Part shown: positions 47,311-60,906 of the stretch, one piece after another
Layout: every line of letters starts with the position of its first letter
How positions within the stretch are numbered: the first letter of the stretch is position 1
NCBI RefSeq assembly: GCF_914767665.1
Contig: NC_059502.1
Span: 16,120,001-16,184,000 of the forward strand
Length of the DNA stretch: 64,000 nt
From: Harmonia axyridis
Taxonomy: Eukaryota; Arthropoda; Insecta; Coleoptera; Coccinellidae
Direction of reading: 5' to 3'
Made by a program: the position numbers and the translations under genes
Notes under the pieces: model-generated
Database searches by the model: none
Seen by the model: only the letters and a program-made list of their open reading frames with translations
What the model was told of the DNA's origin: nothing

Positions 47311-49624
47311 TTAGGTTATTATTTTAAAATACTGACGTTAGCCTCTTCGTAGCGCTCCATAAAATGCCCTACAAAAAAAAAAATTACCTTCTTGGTGTCA
47401 CGATGTATATGAAAGCAATTTTAGAATTTGTCGTAGAAAAACTACTGAGTGATTTCAGAAATATTACAACAAGAAACGGTAATTCTATCGCCTCATTTAT
47501 TGTGGTATTTTATCTCAAGAATGAATTTTTAATTTTTGATGTTTTTTATGGGACCTCTGCGGAACAAATTACTAGTTAAGGTGCGGTTGCGTAGAGTTCA
47601 TTACTGAGTTCCGAAATTATAATACAATGATTTTGACTGCTCAATCAACAGTTTTTGGAATTTCCCATTATACTTCATCGTTTCAAATTTCATCGCGAAA
47701 TATCACAACACATAGGCACGAAAATATCATATAATAAATCAATCAATATGTCAATAAAATTCAATGGAAATGAAGCGACGAGATTCGAATCCGAGGTTAT
47801 TTGTTCGGAAATCCAAATAAAACATTCAAAACTTCATAACTCAAAAATTAGGCGGGATTATGTGGTGAAAATTTTACATTGGTTGTCGCAGTAGTGACTG
47901 CATTGGTTGTTTGAGTAGCAAATTTTTTTCGAATTTGATTTCTCGTTTTTTAGTTTTAATATCATTGAATCGACTTCTCGAACTAGAAGGATCATAAATA
48001 TGTAGTAAACAAGTTTGTAACAAGTTTAACGCAAATAGCTCCTAAAGGTTCCGAGAAAAGTTCTGGAAAATTATATATTTTTTTTTGTATTATAAACATT
48101 TTAAAACGTAAACTTCGAACATTTTTCCAATGTTAAGATATCGAAGGATTTCAATTGGAGATAATGCAACAATTTCTCCATTACTTAAACTTTATCCATT
48201 CATTTTTTCTGATAATTATTCTTTGTAATAGTTTCCCAAAATCAATTCGAATTGCCCTGAGATTTTCAGAAGTAATTCGAAATAAATTGGTGCAGAGCTA
48301 TACTCAAAAAATTCTAAGATCGATTTCATACCGTATTGGTCCTCTGATCCAAAAGAAACAAAAATTGAAGGAACAATTTTAAAAAATCAATTCTTGGAAA
48401 CTTGACAACATATAATGAATTCAATAATATTTACTACAAAGGAAAGCCCATCATACTTACAGAGTTATAAGTATTTTAAATTCTTATTTGTATTCCGTAT
48501 ATTACTTGAAATTTATTAACAATTATTTTCGTATATTACTCCAGATATTTGGCGTCGATAGAAGAAAAAATAAACCATAGTTTGGAATTTGCAGTGTTTT
48601 TCTCAATCAAGTTGAAACCGTTCAGTGAAAATAAATGTGTTGACATGCATTCATATTTTCTTTGTCTAACTATATAACTACTACCGTTCAGGGGGAAAAG
48701 ATCAACTATTAAGTCAATGAAATTTTGGTACATCTAATGTTTTTGAACATAGGTACATCTAATGTTTTTGAACATATTTCAATCACGAAACATTTTATCT
48801 TCATAAAGAAACTTCTTTATAGTTCGAGATTTCAAAATTTAATGGAATACAGGAGAATGCCGAATTCCAAACAACTAAACTGAAGATGGCTTCAAAATAA
48901 TTTTTCATTCAGCTTCAAACATAGCAATTCGGTTACAAAATAATGAAGTCTGAGAAACAATTCTCAACCACAACCAAGCTCAAAGAGTTTCTGTTTTTGG
49001 TCACCTCCAAAAGAATTTCCAATTTACACTTCCAAAGCTTGAAATCCGGAGACGTGAAATTTCAATAAACCCTGAATATTGTTTGAAAAGTAGCCAGGAC
49101 TTGTCACATCCAAAAGTGAACTTTCCGTACCAAGCTGCCGATTTTCATAAATTCCTCGATACCTTTGAAGTTCGCCTTCTCGAATTGCTCCGTTATAAAT
49201 AAGATGGCGTCGCGACGTCTCAGGTGGATACTAGTCAAAATACAAAGTTACCCGGGCAAGCGTTTCCTTTTCAATTATTCTTACATCGAGGTCGTACATT
49301 TGCCGTTACTTCTTGAAACGTATATGGCTTTCTGGTGGATGTGACAGTTATTGCTTGGTAACATCCATTCACTTATGTGTAATACGGAGGATAGTTTATT
49401 TCTTGAGGAGACAAGGAGAGGAAAACGATGACAAAAGTAACTCAGAGCGAAATCGTTCAATATATCCTACCAATTCGTTTTATTGCCAACTAGTTATCTT
49501 GATAAATCATTTCGCCACAATTATTATGATATTCGAATTTTTAATACTAATGCTCTAGAACCGAAGGAGCTAGAAACTTGAGATTTTGAAAGAAGGTTTT
49601 GATCTTGAATGCAGCGGTTAAGTA
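47311..49624. other. no gene seen
   Basis: Short unrelated open frames only. 48733-48773 contains a direct repeat of about 25 bp (GGTACATCTAATGTTTTTGA with flanks). No gene or RNA supported. Confidence 0.5.
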
Positions 49625-50259
49625 CAAGGCTCTCACAAACCAACGCGTCAAATGCGCTTATCAAACTATCAACCTATAATCGGTACTTCCGATTATCAAA
49701 CAATGAATAGATAATTAATTACTAGGATCCAGACTCAGATAATCGATACCACCGATTATCAAATTATCAATTGATATTATTTGTAGCGCATCTGAGTCTG
49801 GAACCTACTAATTCATTATCGATTGATAGTTTGATAATCGTAAGTACCGATTATATGCGTCTGGATACTACTAATTCATTATCGATAGACAGTTTGATAA
49901 TCGATACTACCGATTATCAAAATATCAATAGATAATGAATTAGTAGGATCCAGACTCAGATGCGCTACAAATAATATCAATTGATAGTTTGATAATCGGT
50001 GGTATCGATTATCTGAGTCTGGATCCTAGTAATTCATTATGCATTCATCGTTTGGTAATCGTAAGTACCGATTATCGATTGATAGTTTGATAATCGGTAG
50101 TATCGATCATCTGCGTCTGGATCCTACTAATTCATAATCGATTGACAGTTTGATAATCGATACTACCGATTATCAAACTATCAATCGATAATCGGTACTT
50201 CCGATTATCAAACTATCAATCGATAATGAATTAGTAGGGGGGTTGGTTTATGGGAGCTT
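49625..50259. repeat. nested-palindrome block with short inverted ends
   Basis: About 570 bp are built from a few modules used over and over in both orientations: ATCAAACTATCAATCGATAA, GGATCCAGACTCAGAT, GAATTAGTAG and CGGTACTTCCGATTATC. The outer ends AAGGCTCTCACAAACCAAC (49625) and GTTGGTTTATGGGAGCTT (about 50242) are inverted copies with a few differences, which suggests a transposon boundary. There is no coding frame. It could be a foldback-type element or a rearranged palindromic satellite. Confidence 0.75.
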
Positions 50260-52800
50260 TAATGGGCAAAATCCGACTAGGAGTTCTGTAATGATGGTAT
50301 TCGAAATGTTTATGCCATTTATTTAAAATTACATTTCAGATCGAAATGAACATTTTAATTTTGATTTAAAATGTCAATTTCAGGGCTCGTGCAGAATTTC
50401 ATGTTGATCGCTTGACTATAGAAAAAAACAATACCCCCTTATTTTGTTTTCGGCTGTTCATATGAAATAATATTTTCAAGCTCCTTGCTCAATTTTTCAA
50501 GCTGGACATCATCAGGACTATAACAATTTCAGAATGATATCGCAGGCTCGGCTATATGACGATATCTTAAGTATATTTCAAATCAAACTCAAGAACCAAA
50601 TGAGATTTCATAAAAATATACAGTAACTAATAAACCCCAGATAATGATCACATAATCAAAAATTCAATCAATTTTACTCCTTAAACATCGCACTTCATTG
50701 TACATCTATGTACTGGTTGAAAGTTTGAAATACACTGACCTTGTACTGTCCTCGATATTCAATTGTTAATTGATGACATTTCAAGTATCATTGCTTACTA
50801 CTTACCTACCTGAATTATAGCAATCCAATAAGCTGATTATCGACTTATAAACGATGTATTCAGAACTTGATGAGGTTCAAAGCTGTATCTCGAAATTCTA
50901 AATCTCCTCTGTTCAATGCTCGTGGGAGTCGTCAAATGAGCACTAATTTACAACATATCAACAATGTATATGTTCTAAAACAGCTTAGATCGGAGTGGGT
51001 TTCTTTGAGAATATGTCCTGTTTAACCTGAAAAATATCAACTTTATTGGCCCAATATACCATAAAACTCCACACTAAAACAAAATCTAAAGTACCAATAA
51101 ATTCTCAAGGTTGTTCAATCCACTGAATAATCCAAAATCAATTGATAGTTCGGAAGAGAAGCAACCAAGATATTCCAAAACGGCAATCGATATTATAAAT
51201 GAAACGTATGGAACTACACCATCCGCCAAAAAAAACTTGGCCACCAAAAATTTTCCTGAACTTCGTTCACCAAGAACTCTCATAGTTTTTCATCGATTTC
51301 AATTGTTTCTACGCTAAATGAATAAGTCTCATATCAAGGGGGTTCTGTTATGGTATGACTTTGTATAAATGAGCTATCAACATTTTTAGATAACCTTGGA
51401 CTTTGTTTCAATACCAAAGAATCCATCTTTAATTTGATGTGGCAACAATTGAAATCGATTTGAAATTACGAAAGTTCTTGGTCAACGAACTTTAGCAAAA
51501 TTTTAGGTGGCCGAGTTTTTCTGCTGGTGTGTGCATATGGACGAGGGCAACTTATAATTGATACTTGATTGTTCCATAGATGGCTGTGTACGTTAGTATT
51601 TAAAACAAAAAAGCACGGATTTCAATGGTCAAATTAAAGATGATGAAAAATTAAGGTCTCGTAATTTTCTCATTTCCAAAAACATTAGTGGAAAACCGGA
51701 ACAATAGTTTATTAAAATATCCGGTGGCAATGAAAGCGACAGGGTACTCAAAGGAACTCCGTGATAAATAAGGCTTGGCCTGACATGAATCTATGGAACT
51801 TCACTGATAAACTTCCCTTAATCACGTAATGAATCTGTGCTAATTAGTGAAAAACTTTATCCTCAAGAGTTATGCCTCGAATCCAGCGTCATTCTGCCTG
51901 TTGCCAGACCGCCAATTAGCTTGGATAAGTTTCCAGTTACGAAAATGATTGTCACGAAAGATACACCTCGCAAGGGGACCGTTCAGCCCTCCCCAGTGAC
52001 AGCCCTCCTCTTCGAGTCAACCGACTTTTATTCTAATTAAAATTTAGTCTGGAACAAGCATTAACAACCTTAAAGACGTAGCCAAAAACAAAGAAGGCCC
52101 AAACAAACGGCGCACATTAGGCAAATTGAAGATGACGCAAAACGTGGATAACATTCAAAGGACCAAATGAGCTCGAATCTCTTGCTAATGCGAACCGCTG
52201 TACTTGTAATTGAATTACACTTCCAATTTCACGTTTTAAGTCACGAACACTCGCTAGAAACTCTTATTATGTTCGGTTTCTTCGGTGTTGAATTTGTGAA
52301 GTTTCCGTGACAACTCTGATATTGTTGGAAGGTGTTTGTGTTGTGTGGAATCTTCATGGAACGCCTGTTGAATTTTTACTCCTGGCGCATTCGCCAATTT
52401 GTACAATCACGTTGTTTGAATCGGCACTTGTGGGAATAATGATGTAAACTTGAAGGGATATGTTAGAAGTTATCAAATATTTGTGAATCAGTGAAAGATT
52501 TAATTGCTGCTTAATATTAAATCATGTTTTCATACCCAAATGGTTCTTCAGATCAGAGAAGTTTTCAATTTTTCCATTGACTACTTTACTCCTTTCATTT
52601 TTATGAAGCCAACCAATTGATTTTTCAACGAAACACTTCGAAATTTATCAAATTCAAGATAGCTTAGAAAAATTTTTTTGTCAAATAGTCAATTTTAGAT
52701 CACATCACAAACATATTTGTCGTTTATTCATTCGAAAAATTGATCAGTAAGAAATATATTTTCAAATAGAATTGCTCTACTGGTGTCTCTCGATACAAAA
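50260..52800. other. no gene seen
   Basis: A 68-codon plus frame (51111-51317) reads NNPKSIDSSEEKQPRYSK but has no known domain. GGCGCATTCGCC at 52384-52395 is another copy of the near-palindromic motif noted elsewhere. The rest is AT-rich. Confidence 0.45.
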
Positions 52801-52959
52801 AAAATAAGAATCTATGAGTGGAATCAGTTTGCGAAATGAACAGAAAATACTTCGTAGATCAAGAAACAATCCCAGAAAAACTTAAGAAATATTAGAAAAC
52901 TACGTTTTCAAAATGAAGAAGATTATAAAAAATAAAGATCCAGTGTGAAACTTTCATGG

Positions 52960-53510
52960 CACATCTCTGCAGGGATCATTCAAGAAGAGTTTTTCAAAGA
53001 ATATGATAAAAAGATCGATCCAGTATATGCAAAGGGTAAAAGGCTACGAACTTTACTAGAAAGAGAACATTAAATTTCAAAAAATTATCGGCCGAAGAGA
53101 TTTTGAGTATGGCCAACTATTACAATGAAGATAAGCCAGATGGTCTAAAAAAAATTCACTCATATATATTCTTCTTCGAATTGGCTTAGCTAATTGGCAG
53201 CTAATTGCACAATTACTTCTAAAAAGAGTACGGTCTTCTGGAGAACTTCAGATTTATGTATCGTTCACTCATACCTTGAACTCATGGAAAAAAAAATCGA
53301 CAAATCCAACTGTCAATTAATTCAAATTGGAAAACAGGGTTTGGTACAAAAAATGTCTGTAGTGATGAATTCAATATCAAAATGGTCGAAAAGATATGCG
53401 GAAAATATTGAAATGAGCTCGAAAAAGTTCAAAGTAACGAACCAATCCCATAGAGCACCTGCCATTTCAGCACAAACCAAAAAAGGATTAATGAACGAGA
53501 GTTGATTAAT
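52960..53510 (+). pseudogene. possible tyrosine-recombinase (Crypton-like) relic
   Basis: Scattered frames give IIQEEFFKEYDKKIDPVYAK and GKRLRTLLERE (52975-53065), then LSAEEILSMANYYNEDKPDG and IFFFELA (about 53085-53185), and KEYGLLENF (about 53225). The order resembles the N-terminal part of the recombinase-like domain in eukaryotic Crypton relatives (inferred from a PDGL...FELAWRG type motif). Catalytic R-H-R-Y residues were not identified, and there are many stops. The assignment is tentative; it could be another domesticated-family fragment. Confidence 0.3.
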
Positions 53511-56500
53511 ATTATTATTAGAGTGCACACTCCTCAAAACCATTTCTACAACTAGATCCAGAACATCATTCGAATCTTGTTCAAAATCTCAGAGGGGACA
53601 ATCATCATCATTCAAAATTTTCAGTAATAAAACCAGGATCAAATCGTATACTATTATAGTTAGAAAGATGATTCATTCTGGAATGTGCGTTGATTGTCTG
53701 AAGAAAGGAGAAAAATACTATGAGATGAGTGAAAAAATGTTTTTTCAATGTTTTTTTTTCTCCTCAATAACATTTTTTCAACAAAGTGACGAATGAAATT
53801 CGGTTCATTTCTAATTCTTCATAGCATTTCACTCTCCAGAGTATTTTAATTCCATAATGATTGGACTTCTTGGGCACATATTATGAAAATTAAAAGACCA
53901 AGAAACTTCAGACTTCCACTTCTTAATAATCAAAAGACTATATTGAATCAAAAGTCTATTATCGAAGAAAAAATTATCAGTGGAATATCTTACTGAAAGT
54001 TGAAATTAAAACATGAACACATTAAAGCAGAAATCTACAACTAGATTGTGAGGTAATTATTTCAAATTTCATACGATATTTCTTCGAAAAAACATTCATA
54101 TTTATTCGAACAAAAGCCCCTAAATTTACGTGCTTTTCTCATTATTATAAAAGTTCTAATAGTGTAATATTGTATTATTATTATAGTATTGACTTGAAGT
54201 CATGAACTTTTAGACGATCGTTCATTCATGTTCCAGTGGCGCCCTTGGAACCTCATAATTAGGTATGCATGAGCATGAACGAACGAGTTCTCAAAAGCTC
54301 CTGATTTCACGTCAGTGTATTCCTTTTTTTCTGTACGAGTTTTTGTGTCAACTTGAATTTTAAAGATTTGGTGAGGTTTTCCCAGAAAATTTTGAAGGTG
54401 CCCATTGTTCAGAAAATTTTTCAGGAATGACAAATACACTTTCCATCCCCATAGAGGAGCATGGTGACTTTACCGTAAAACGGTTAGATTAGAATACCAA
54501 GCGGTTTCGATCTTCCGAGAGATGCGCAGCCCACGTCGCCACCTATCGGGCAAGCAAAAAGTCACTACAAAAAGAAACACATGTGATCGTCTTCATGATT
54601 TTCTTTAGAGTAACTATTAATTAGAAAAGTATGAGTGGATCACAGTTCTGTTTTCTTGTAAACTGAAGCACCGAGCAGCCATCAGGATCTGGCTCGCCTT
54701 CAGTGGAACAGATGTGTTTTTAACTGACTCGATCCAGGCCGACCCTGTCGTTTCCGCATGAAGCAGCATCCAGTCTGCGCGAAGATCAAAAGAGCTTATG
54801 TCGATTCTCGAAGTGCTCATTTCACATGAAAAGACTCAAATTTGAGACTGGGAATATTAATATTGCCATAATAGAGATATTACGTCGCAAACTGCATTAT
54901 TCTTCTGTGCCTTTCCTCATTTTATTGGCACTTCGTTCTGCATATTATAAAGAGCCACATTTCACGAATGGAAGGATTTTGCCAACAGAGAATGGAATGA
55001 ATATTTAATAATGGAATGTTTTACAAAGGGTTGACGAGTGAATCTACCGTCATTCGCGATAATGGGTCTTCTTGCATGAGGTGGTGAGTAATTGGCAAGT
55101 CAGCAGGGAGTCTTTCATCGAATTTCAAGCTGTATTTATGGGTGCATACTAATGAGGTGGTGTTGCAACTCACACCATGCCGATTTTTGAAGAACCTCTT
55201 GAACAAAATATTGTACTCGATATTCACTTAAACACTTTGAAACCAGTAATTCCTTTGTGCTTTGGATCCTTTCGAAAAGTTCTTCTTACATAATATTTAA
55301 TATTATTTCTTTTTTATTTCCATGTTTCATCTTGCGTATACATTCCAAGCGAGTCTATACTTGATAAGGATTTTTCCAATGATAGGAATTTAGTTATTGA
55401 ACTGTGCCCAGAAATACAATTGCTTCAACAAAGACCAGAAAATTATTATATCAACCAAAAGGAAAAATAAAAATACCAAAATAACAAGTTCAAGAAAACA
55501 GGTTAGAAATAAATTGACCGACAAGGATGGTTTTATACACTGAACATCAATAAATGCAAACGACGGTACTTCCGTGTGTAATATATTCATTCATGTAAGA
55601 TGGGTCTTACATTCATGTAAGATACATTCATGTAAGAAGGGTCTTACAGAAATATATCACACACTGCAGTGCCAGTTGTTTTCGTTTATTGAATGAATCA
55701 ACGTAGAACCTGCCGTACTTTTCCAGATTTTTTATTTTTATATAATTTTTCTTTTCAAAAAATGACGAAGGAATATCAGTGATTATCTAATAACAATGAT
55801 TATCTGTTATTTACAAAGTGCTTTCTCAGTTATATAATATGTTCTATATTTGATGTGTTGCTAATTCATATCTTTATTTTTTCAGGTAAATTCATTCGAG
55901 GATGACCAGGCATTTTGGTGAGCATATAATCAATAATGTACCTCACAAACAAGTATACTAACCGGAAAAAAACTCAATTCGCTGGCTGGTTGCGGCAACC
56001 AGACAACGAAATTATAGTTCTTCAATACAATAAACGCGGTAAACCACATATAATTGAGGAGATTATCCCAATTATATACATTTCAATACCTTTCATTATA
56101 TTGAAAAATGAGGAAAACACTCAAATAATCAGAAAGCCCAATTGAAGAATAGTCCGTACCAAGTACGTTCACGTTGAATCCTAGTGTTGACAATTATATT
56201 TATGTTTGGAAAAGGTTCTCAATCCTGAGTTGGGGTACTTTCAGAGTTGTGGGATTGCGGAATTTCATCCTACGACCACTGAAGGGATCTTAAGTAAGGC
56301 TAATCAGTGGTTTCTGCCTTACACACCATTACAGCAGAGTATGGTGATTGTTCCAATTAACGGCTATTTTATCCTGAGCGGCATCTTTGTCCCGAGTATT
56401 GTATAGCGTATGGCGCCATCCTACGAGAAGGTGACAGCCAGAAACCTTACAACCACGTTTAGTTTAGGGATATTTTTTTTCAACTCTTTTAATAAATTCT

Positions 56501-57251
56501 ATCGTTTCAATACAGTTTTTGGCGAAAATTGGTATAGAACTTTTCTGTGGCTTCCTTGAAATTGTAAGTTGAATGTACTGCCACGACACAAAAAACTCAC
56601 ACTCATATTTCTAATGGGACATAATTTTACTTTCGGCGATTCGAATTCTAATTTCGTCGAAATAAATTGATGCAATAATGGATCCATTCGCACGAGGGGA
56701 CATAGAATGGGGTCAAGGCTGAATTGTCGAAATCTGTGAAGTGTGTATTCTGCCTGTTATATCGGTATTTGGGCAGCTTTTTTGTCCTCCCCCTATTGGT
56801 CGGTGTATTAGCGGTTAATATTCGACGGTCCTCTGATTTATGCGGAGCTGGCAATTTATCGGATCCTAAAATATTGGAATTCCACATTAATCCACCAGGG
56901 TGAATCGTCCACTAAATTTCGAAGGGTAATCTCTGAAGCCACATGGAGTGAGGAAGGTGAGCGAGGATTCTGTACAATATCTAACTCAGACCTAAGCTAG
57001 GGCTGGAGTTTACGAGGCACGCTGCTAGCGTTCTGTGAAAATCACGGTATGGATCCCAGAGTCGGAAGAGGTTTCTGAGAGAACAAGTGATTTCTACTAA
57101 CCTTAAATTGTGTGTGCCCGTTTATATCTCGATTTTCATTCAAGTTGAGCATTCTTATATAAAATGAATTAGATTTTCCTTTATATAGAGCATTAGAAAT
57201 TGAATACAATTTCATCGATGAAATTCATCGATTCCTAACCATAACACAAGC
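53511..57251. other. no gene seen
   Basis: Many short open frames, none with a recognised domain. A small run with three CATTCATGTAAGA units lies at 55590-55632. GC content rises slightly at 54510-54800 and 56640-57070, without gene-like structure that I can support. Confidence 0.45.
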
Positions 57252-57534
57252 AATTTTGAGAAGTCACCCATGTACCAATGTATAAAATTGTACAATAAAT
57301 TGCCGAATAACATAAAATAAAGATTTTAAGTCATTCAGCAATTTATTGTACAATCTATTCAAAGGAATAGATTAAAATTTCGTGAAGTAGTAAAAAATCT
57401 ATTGCTACAGAAATGTTATTATAGTGTAGTGTTTCAATCTAAATGACATTCTATAGTTCTAGTCATTTCTGACATGTCCTCTGCATTGTAACATGTCTTT
57501 CAGGATGAATAAAACTATTCTATTCTATTCTACA
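57252..57534 (+). pseudogene. 3' tail of a non-LTR retrotransposon
   Basis: The phrase LYNKLPNNIK at about 57285 and, further on, LKFREVVKNLLLQKCYYSV at about 57373 match the final part of Jockey/CR1-type LINE proteins (LYNxLP..I ... F...K..L). A TAA-type stop near 57443 follows, then GAATAAAACTATTCTATTCT with a repeated ATTCT tail at 57508-57534. A 17-bp inverted repeat breaks the coding part at 57340. Everything upstream is missing, so this is a 5'-truncated dead copy. Confidence 0.6.
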
Positions 57535-59506
57535 TAACATAAGCTACTAAACACAAAAAACATAAAGAATGTTAAGAAATAATTCACAGTGTTGCCAATG
57601 TAACCACTTTAAATTGTATCATATTCATTTGGAAGAAAACCCAGCTTGAAGTTTTCAATTTTTCATTTTCGATGCAATAATTTATTCACACCTTTCCTAC
57701 TCCGTGATTTTATAGAGCGATGCATCCGGACCATCCGATACAACGTCGCCAAAAAATGAAAATGAGGTCTTCCAACCCTGCCAAGTATTTCCCGTTCTGC
57801 AAACTTTCCGCATTAATCCTTCTGCGAACAACTGTCACCCCTACTACTTAAGAGTTATCGATTCGACAGAAAAAGGAGCGAGCTCAGCAACTCTTAAAAT
57901 TTTCAGTTGAGGGTAATTGAATGCAAAAGTTGGCGGGATTCCTTGATAAGTCTGACCTGAAAGAAAAAACAGCTGACTGACTCGCAGTGAAATTTTAGGG
58001 GGATCCTCTTATCATCTTTTCATCGCTTATTGAACAATCAAATATGTTGATTGAAGAGCAGGTTAAATGAATTGAAAACATCTACGAAGATAAAATACAA
58101 TAATACAAAATAAATGAACATAATGAATGAAATATATTAAATATGTTAACCTGAATTTACAACTCCTTCTCGGATTTCTAACCAAGAAATTATAAAGAAA
58201 TGATTACATTTATCATAAAATAAACCTGAGAATTAGTTTTGTTGGAATTATTTGACACAAAAAGAATTGTACCAAACCTGAAATACGTTTCTACAAGATG
58301 GATGACTCTAAAAAAAAACTACTGTTTCAAAATTAATCAATTCGTGCTTGGAAGATTTTTACTTGTTGAAAGCAAATATTCATGTCAACACGTACCCAGA
58401 ATCCCGACAAAATTCACGCCGATAAATTAAATTCTAAATCTCAGATTGAACTAGTAATGGCTGATATCTGAAACAAGGTACGTATTTTTCCTGTAGTCTC
58501 GATAATTTTTGAAAATTTTCCAGAAAATTCTCTCTGTTTTCTTCTCTACATACGCGCATCCGCATCCCGACCAATGACATACGATGAATTGACAAATAAC
58601 CACGTCTTTGAAAATTCCAGTAGAGTAACATGAATTGAAGCGTGCAAAATCGTTGCATCGTTTTTTCTTTGCGCATGAGTAAGCCACATGTACTAAAAAC
58701 GGTATGTTGATAAAATTTGGTTTGAGATTTTAGGTCGGGCCATCATAAGTGCTTCCAACGGAATTCAAATTCTGTACGGTATGTGTTACGCATCGCAATT
58801 TAGAAGATACTGGGTGATAAGATAATAGATTAAAAATAAAGTATTGTGGAATGTTTTTGAGGGAATAGTTCACAATGTAAATTTCAAGAGTGATTTTTGT
58901 CTGAACTGATGTAAAATGGATAGAGCGCAAATCTCCTGATTTCACGTCGATAATTCCCTCAAATGTCTTCAAAAAAAATTCAAGAGGTTTGATTTGATGA
59001 TCAAATGTTGTGCAGATCCCGTGACACTAAAATTAGCGAAAAGGCAAAAAAACTCCTATTCCTAGATGCCACAACACAAGAATTTCATTAAAATTCCATC
59101 GGAATGGATGGATCCAATTCCTTTTTCTGAGTTTATGAGGTCGTGATCTTAATTCCAAGAGTCTTCGTGAGCTATCCACTAAACGATGAGGTAACATTAA
59201 ACCTTCTTGCATTCCCATAAACCGGCATGGCTTCGAGGTTAACCCACGTAAAGCAACCCTAAGAAAAATTCCGTCCTCTTTGAGCGCAGCATGCATATTT
59301 ATGAAGATCAGCTTAGGTAAACTGTAATAGGCGCCCAAGGCCGTTAAAAGCCACGCAAATAGTAAGCAAGGTCCTATTATGTCTACACTCTATGCAAAGC
59401 AGGTATATTAATAGGAGGGAGCAGCATCAGTTAAATACCACTCGAGCTGCGATGACACTAACGAAAGGATCTGGGTGGACATTTCGACTCTACAGGTACG
59501 GATTTA
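57535..59506. other. no gene seen
   Basis: A 101-codon minus frame at 59033-59338 and 80-codon frames near 58434-58687 lack recognisable domains. The phrase CTCCTGATTTCACGTC at 58932 also occurs near 54298, and a related form lies near 31645, a hint of another old repeat. Confidence 0.45.
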
Positions 59507-59975
59507 AAGTTGAAGGAAAAGTCTATAAAACACTTCTGTTGGTGGAACCTTGTATATTAAATCATCTGGTTACATGTTTCGGTGTATTCGCCATTATCAA
59601 ACCAAAGATTCTGAAATCGTTTATCCTCTTAAGCACAAAATATCAATTTGAGCGGAAAACTCAATGAAAAGGTGAAAAAAAGTGGAAAACATAATGTTAC
59701 ACTTTGGTTAATTGCTCACTGAAACTTACGATTTTTAAGGTTTCGAAGTCATATGATGGAACATCGATTAAAATTATACAAGTCACAAAGTGAAAAATAA
59801 AGATCAAAAATACTAAGGTCAAAAAGGCATAATATGAATAGTCAAATAGATAATATTAAATGACAAACAAAAACATAGACAAAACAAAACAGAACTGACG
59901 TTCATGCTGACGGATTCTTCTTCTTCCAATCAAGGTTGACTCAGGTGTTGAATTTCCTTACGATGCAGTGGCGTC
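59507..59975 (+). repeat. outer inverted repeat, left arm
   Basis: Runs from AAGTTGAAGGAAAA to CGATGCAGTGGCGTC and is mirrored at 62527-62966. Short mirror frames (VEPCILN...FGVFAIIKPKIL) appear on opposite strands in the two arms. It brackets the rosa-type mariner at 60005-62425. Its own nature, an older foldback element or MITE, is inferred. Confidence 0.8.
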
Positions 59976-60639
59976 CTCGAGTAGCATCAATATAAAATTT
60001 TATACAGGGTGTCTGGTGAGGAATGGGACAACGTTTAGGTGGTGATGAGGGATGTCTCAAGGAGTGAGAAAATGCCATTTGAAATCATCTGAGGTACATG
60101 GTTCCTGATATACAGGGGGTTTCAGAAAAAATGAGGAAATTTCAAATGACCATAATTCAGGAAATATGAGAGCTAATCCGATGATTTTTCGTATGAATAA
60201 TGATAGAGTGAGTACGAATCTGTTTGAACGAAAAATTCGAAATAAAATCAGATCCGGACTCAGAAATTTTAGTTTTTCTGAAATAAGGTAAAAACAACAC
60301 CCTGTATGCGGTTTTCAATTTTTTTGACTTCAGATTCTGAGAGAGCAGAAAAAATCCTTTCGAACTCAACTATCATCCCGAATGGCACAAATTTTTCCTC
60401 CTTTCTATGACCCTTCGAATGTCAATCTTCCGATTTTCGCTCCTTACATATTATTATTTTCTCGACATTTCAGAGTAATGAGATCTCAGATAGTTACTCA
60501 TAAGAAAAAAAAGGGTCATAAACGAATCAAAAATTTCATAAAAATTATCAAAAAAGCGAAAAACAGTTAACATTTGGAAAATTTACGAACTATTTCTGAA
60601 GTACTAATTGATGATTCAGTAGGAACAAGATTAATGATT

Positions 60640-60745
60640 AATTCTTCAAATATTGTTCAAAATGAAAACCGTCAACTTCTTTTCTCTTAGTCGATCTTTC
60701 AGATGAGTTTGGATCATTTTTTCCTGTAATATCCAAAGTTTCATT
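60640..60745 (-). pseudogene. inverted copy of the transposase 3' end
   Basis: Read on the minus strand it gives IQTHLKDRLREK and, after a small frameshift, EVDGFHFEQYLKN and a stop. This is the C-terminus of the rosa-type transposase. It keeps more of that C-terminus than the main gene copy, which has a deletion there. It is part of the left inverted repeat. Confidence 0.7.
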
Positions 60746-60906
60746 CGTCATGTACATATTTCTATCATTAGTCTTGAATCTAGTTGCCAGTTATGTCAAT
60801 TCTATGGTGTGCTATCATTTATGATGAGAAAAGATAGAGCATTTAGTTATCTGTCAAACTAGTGATTTAATTGTTGATACAATCTTACTTCAATTTGTTG
60901 AAAATC

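Noticed and set aside
49665..50240. CRISPR-like array
   Set aside because: Repeats occur in both orientations with no unique spacers of constant length, and the window is eukaryotic.
53194..53505. 103-codon frame as an intact protein
   Set aside because: Its residues switch in and out of agreement with the recombinase-like phrases, which lie in other frames; it is a decay product.
55585..55650. tandem repeat array of CATTCATGTAAGA
   Set aside because: Only three short units; too small to call a satellite.
59033..59338. 101-codon minus-strand protein rich in basic residues
   Set aside because: No family recognised, and nearby frames on both strands are equally long.
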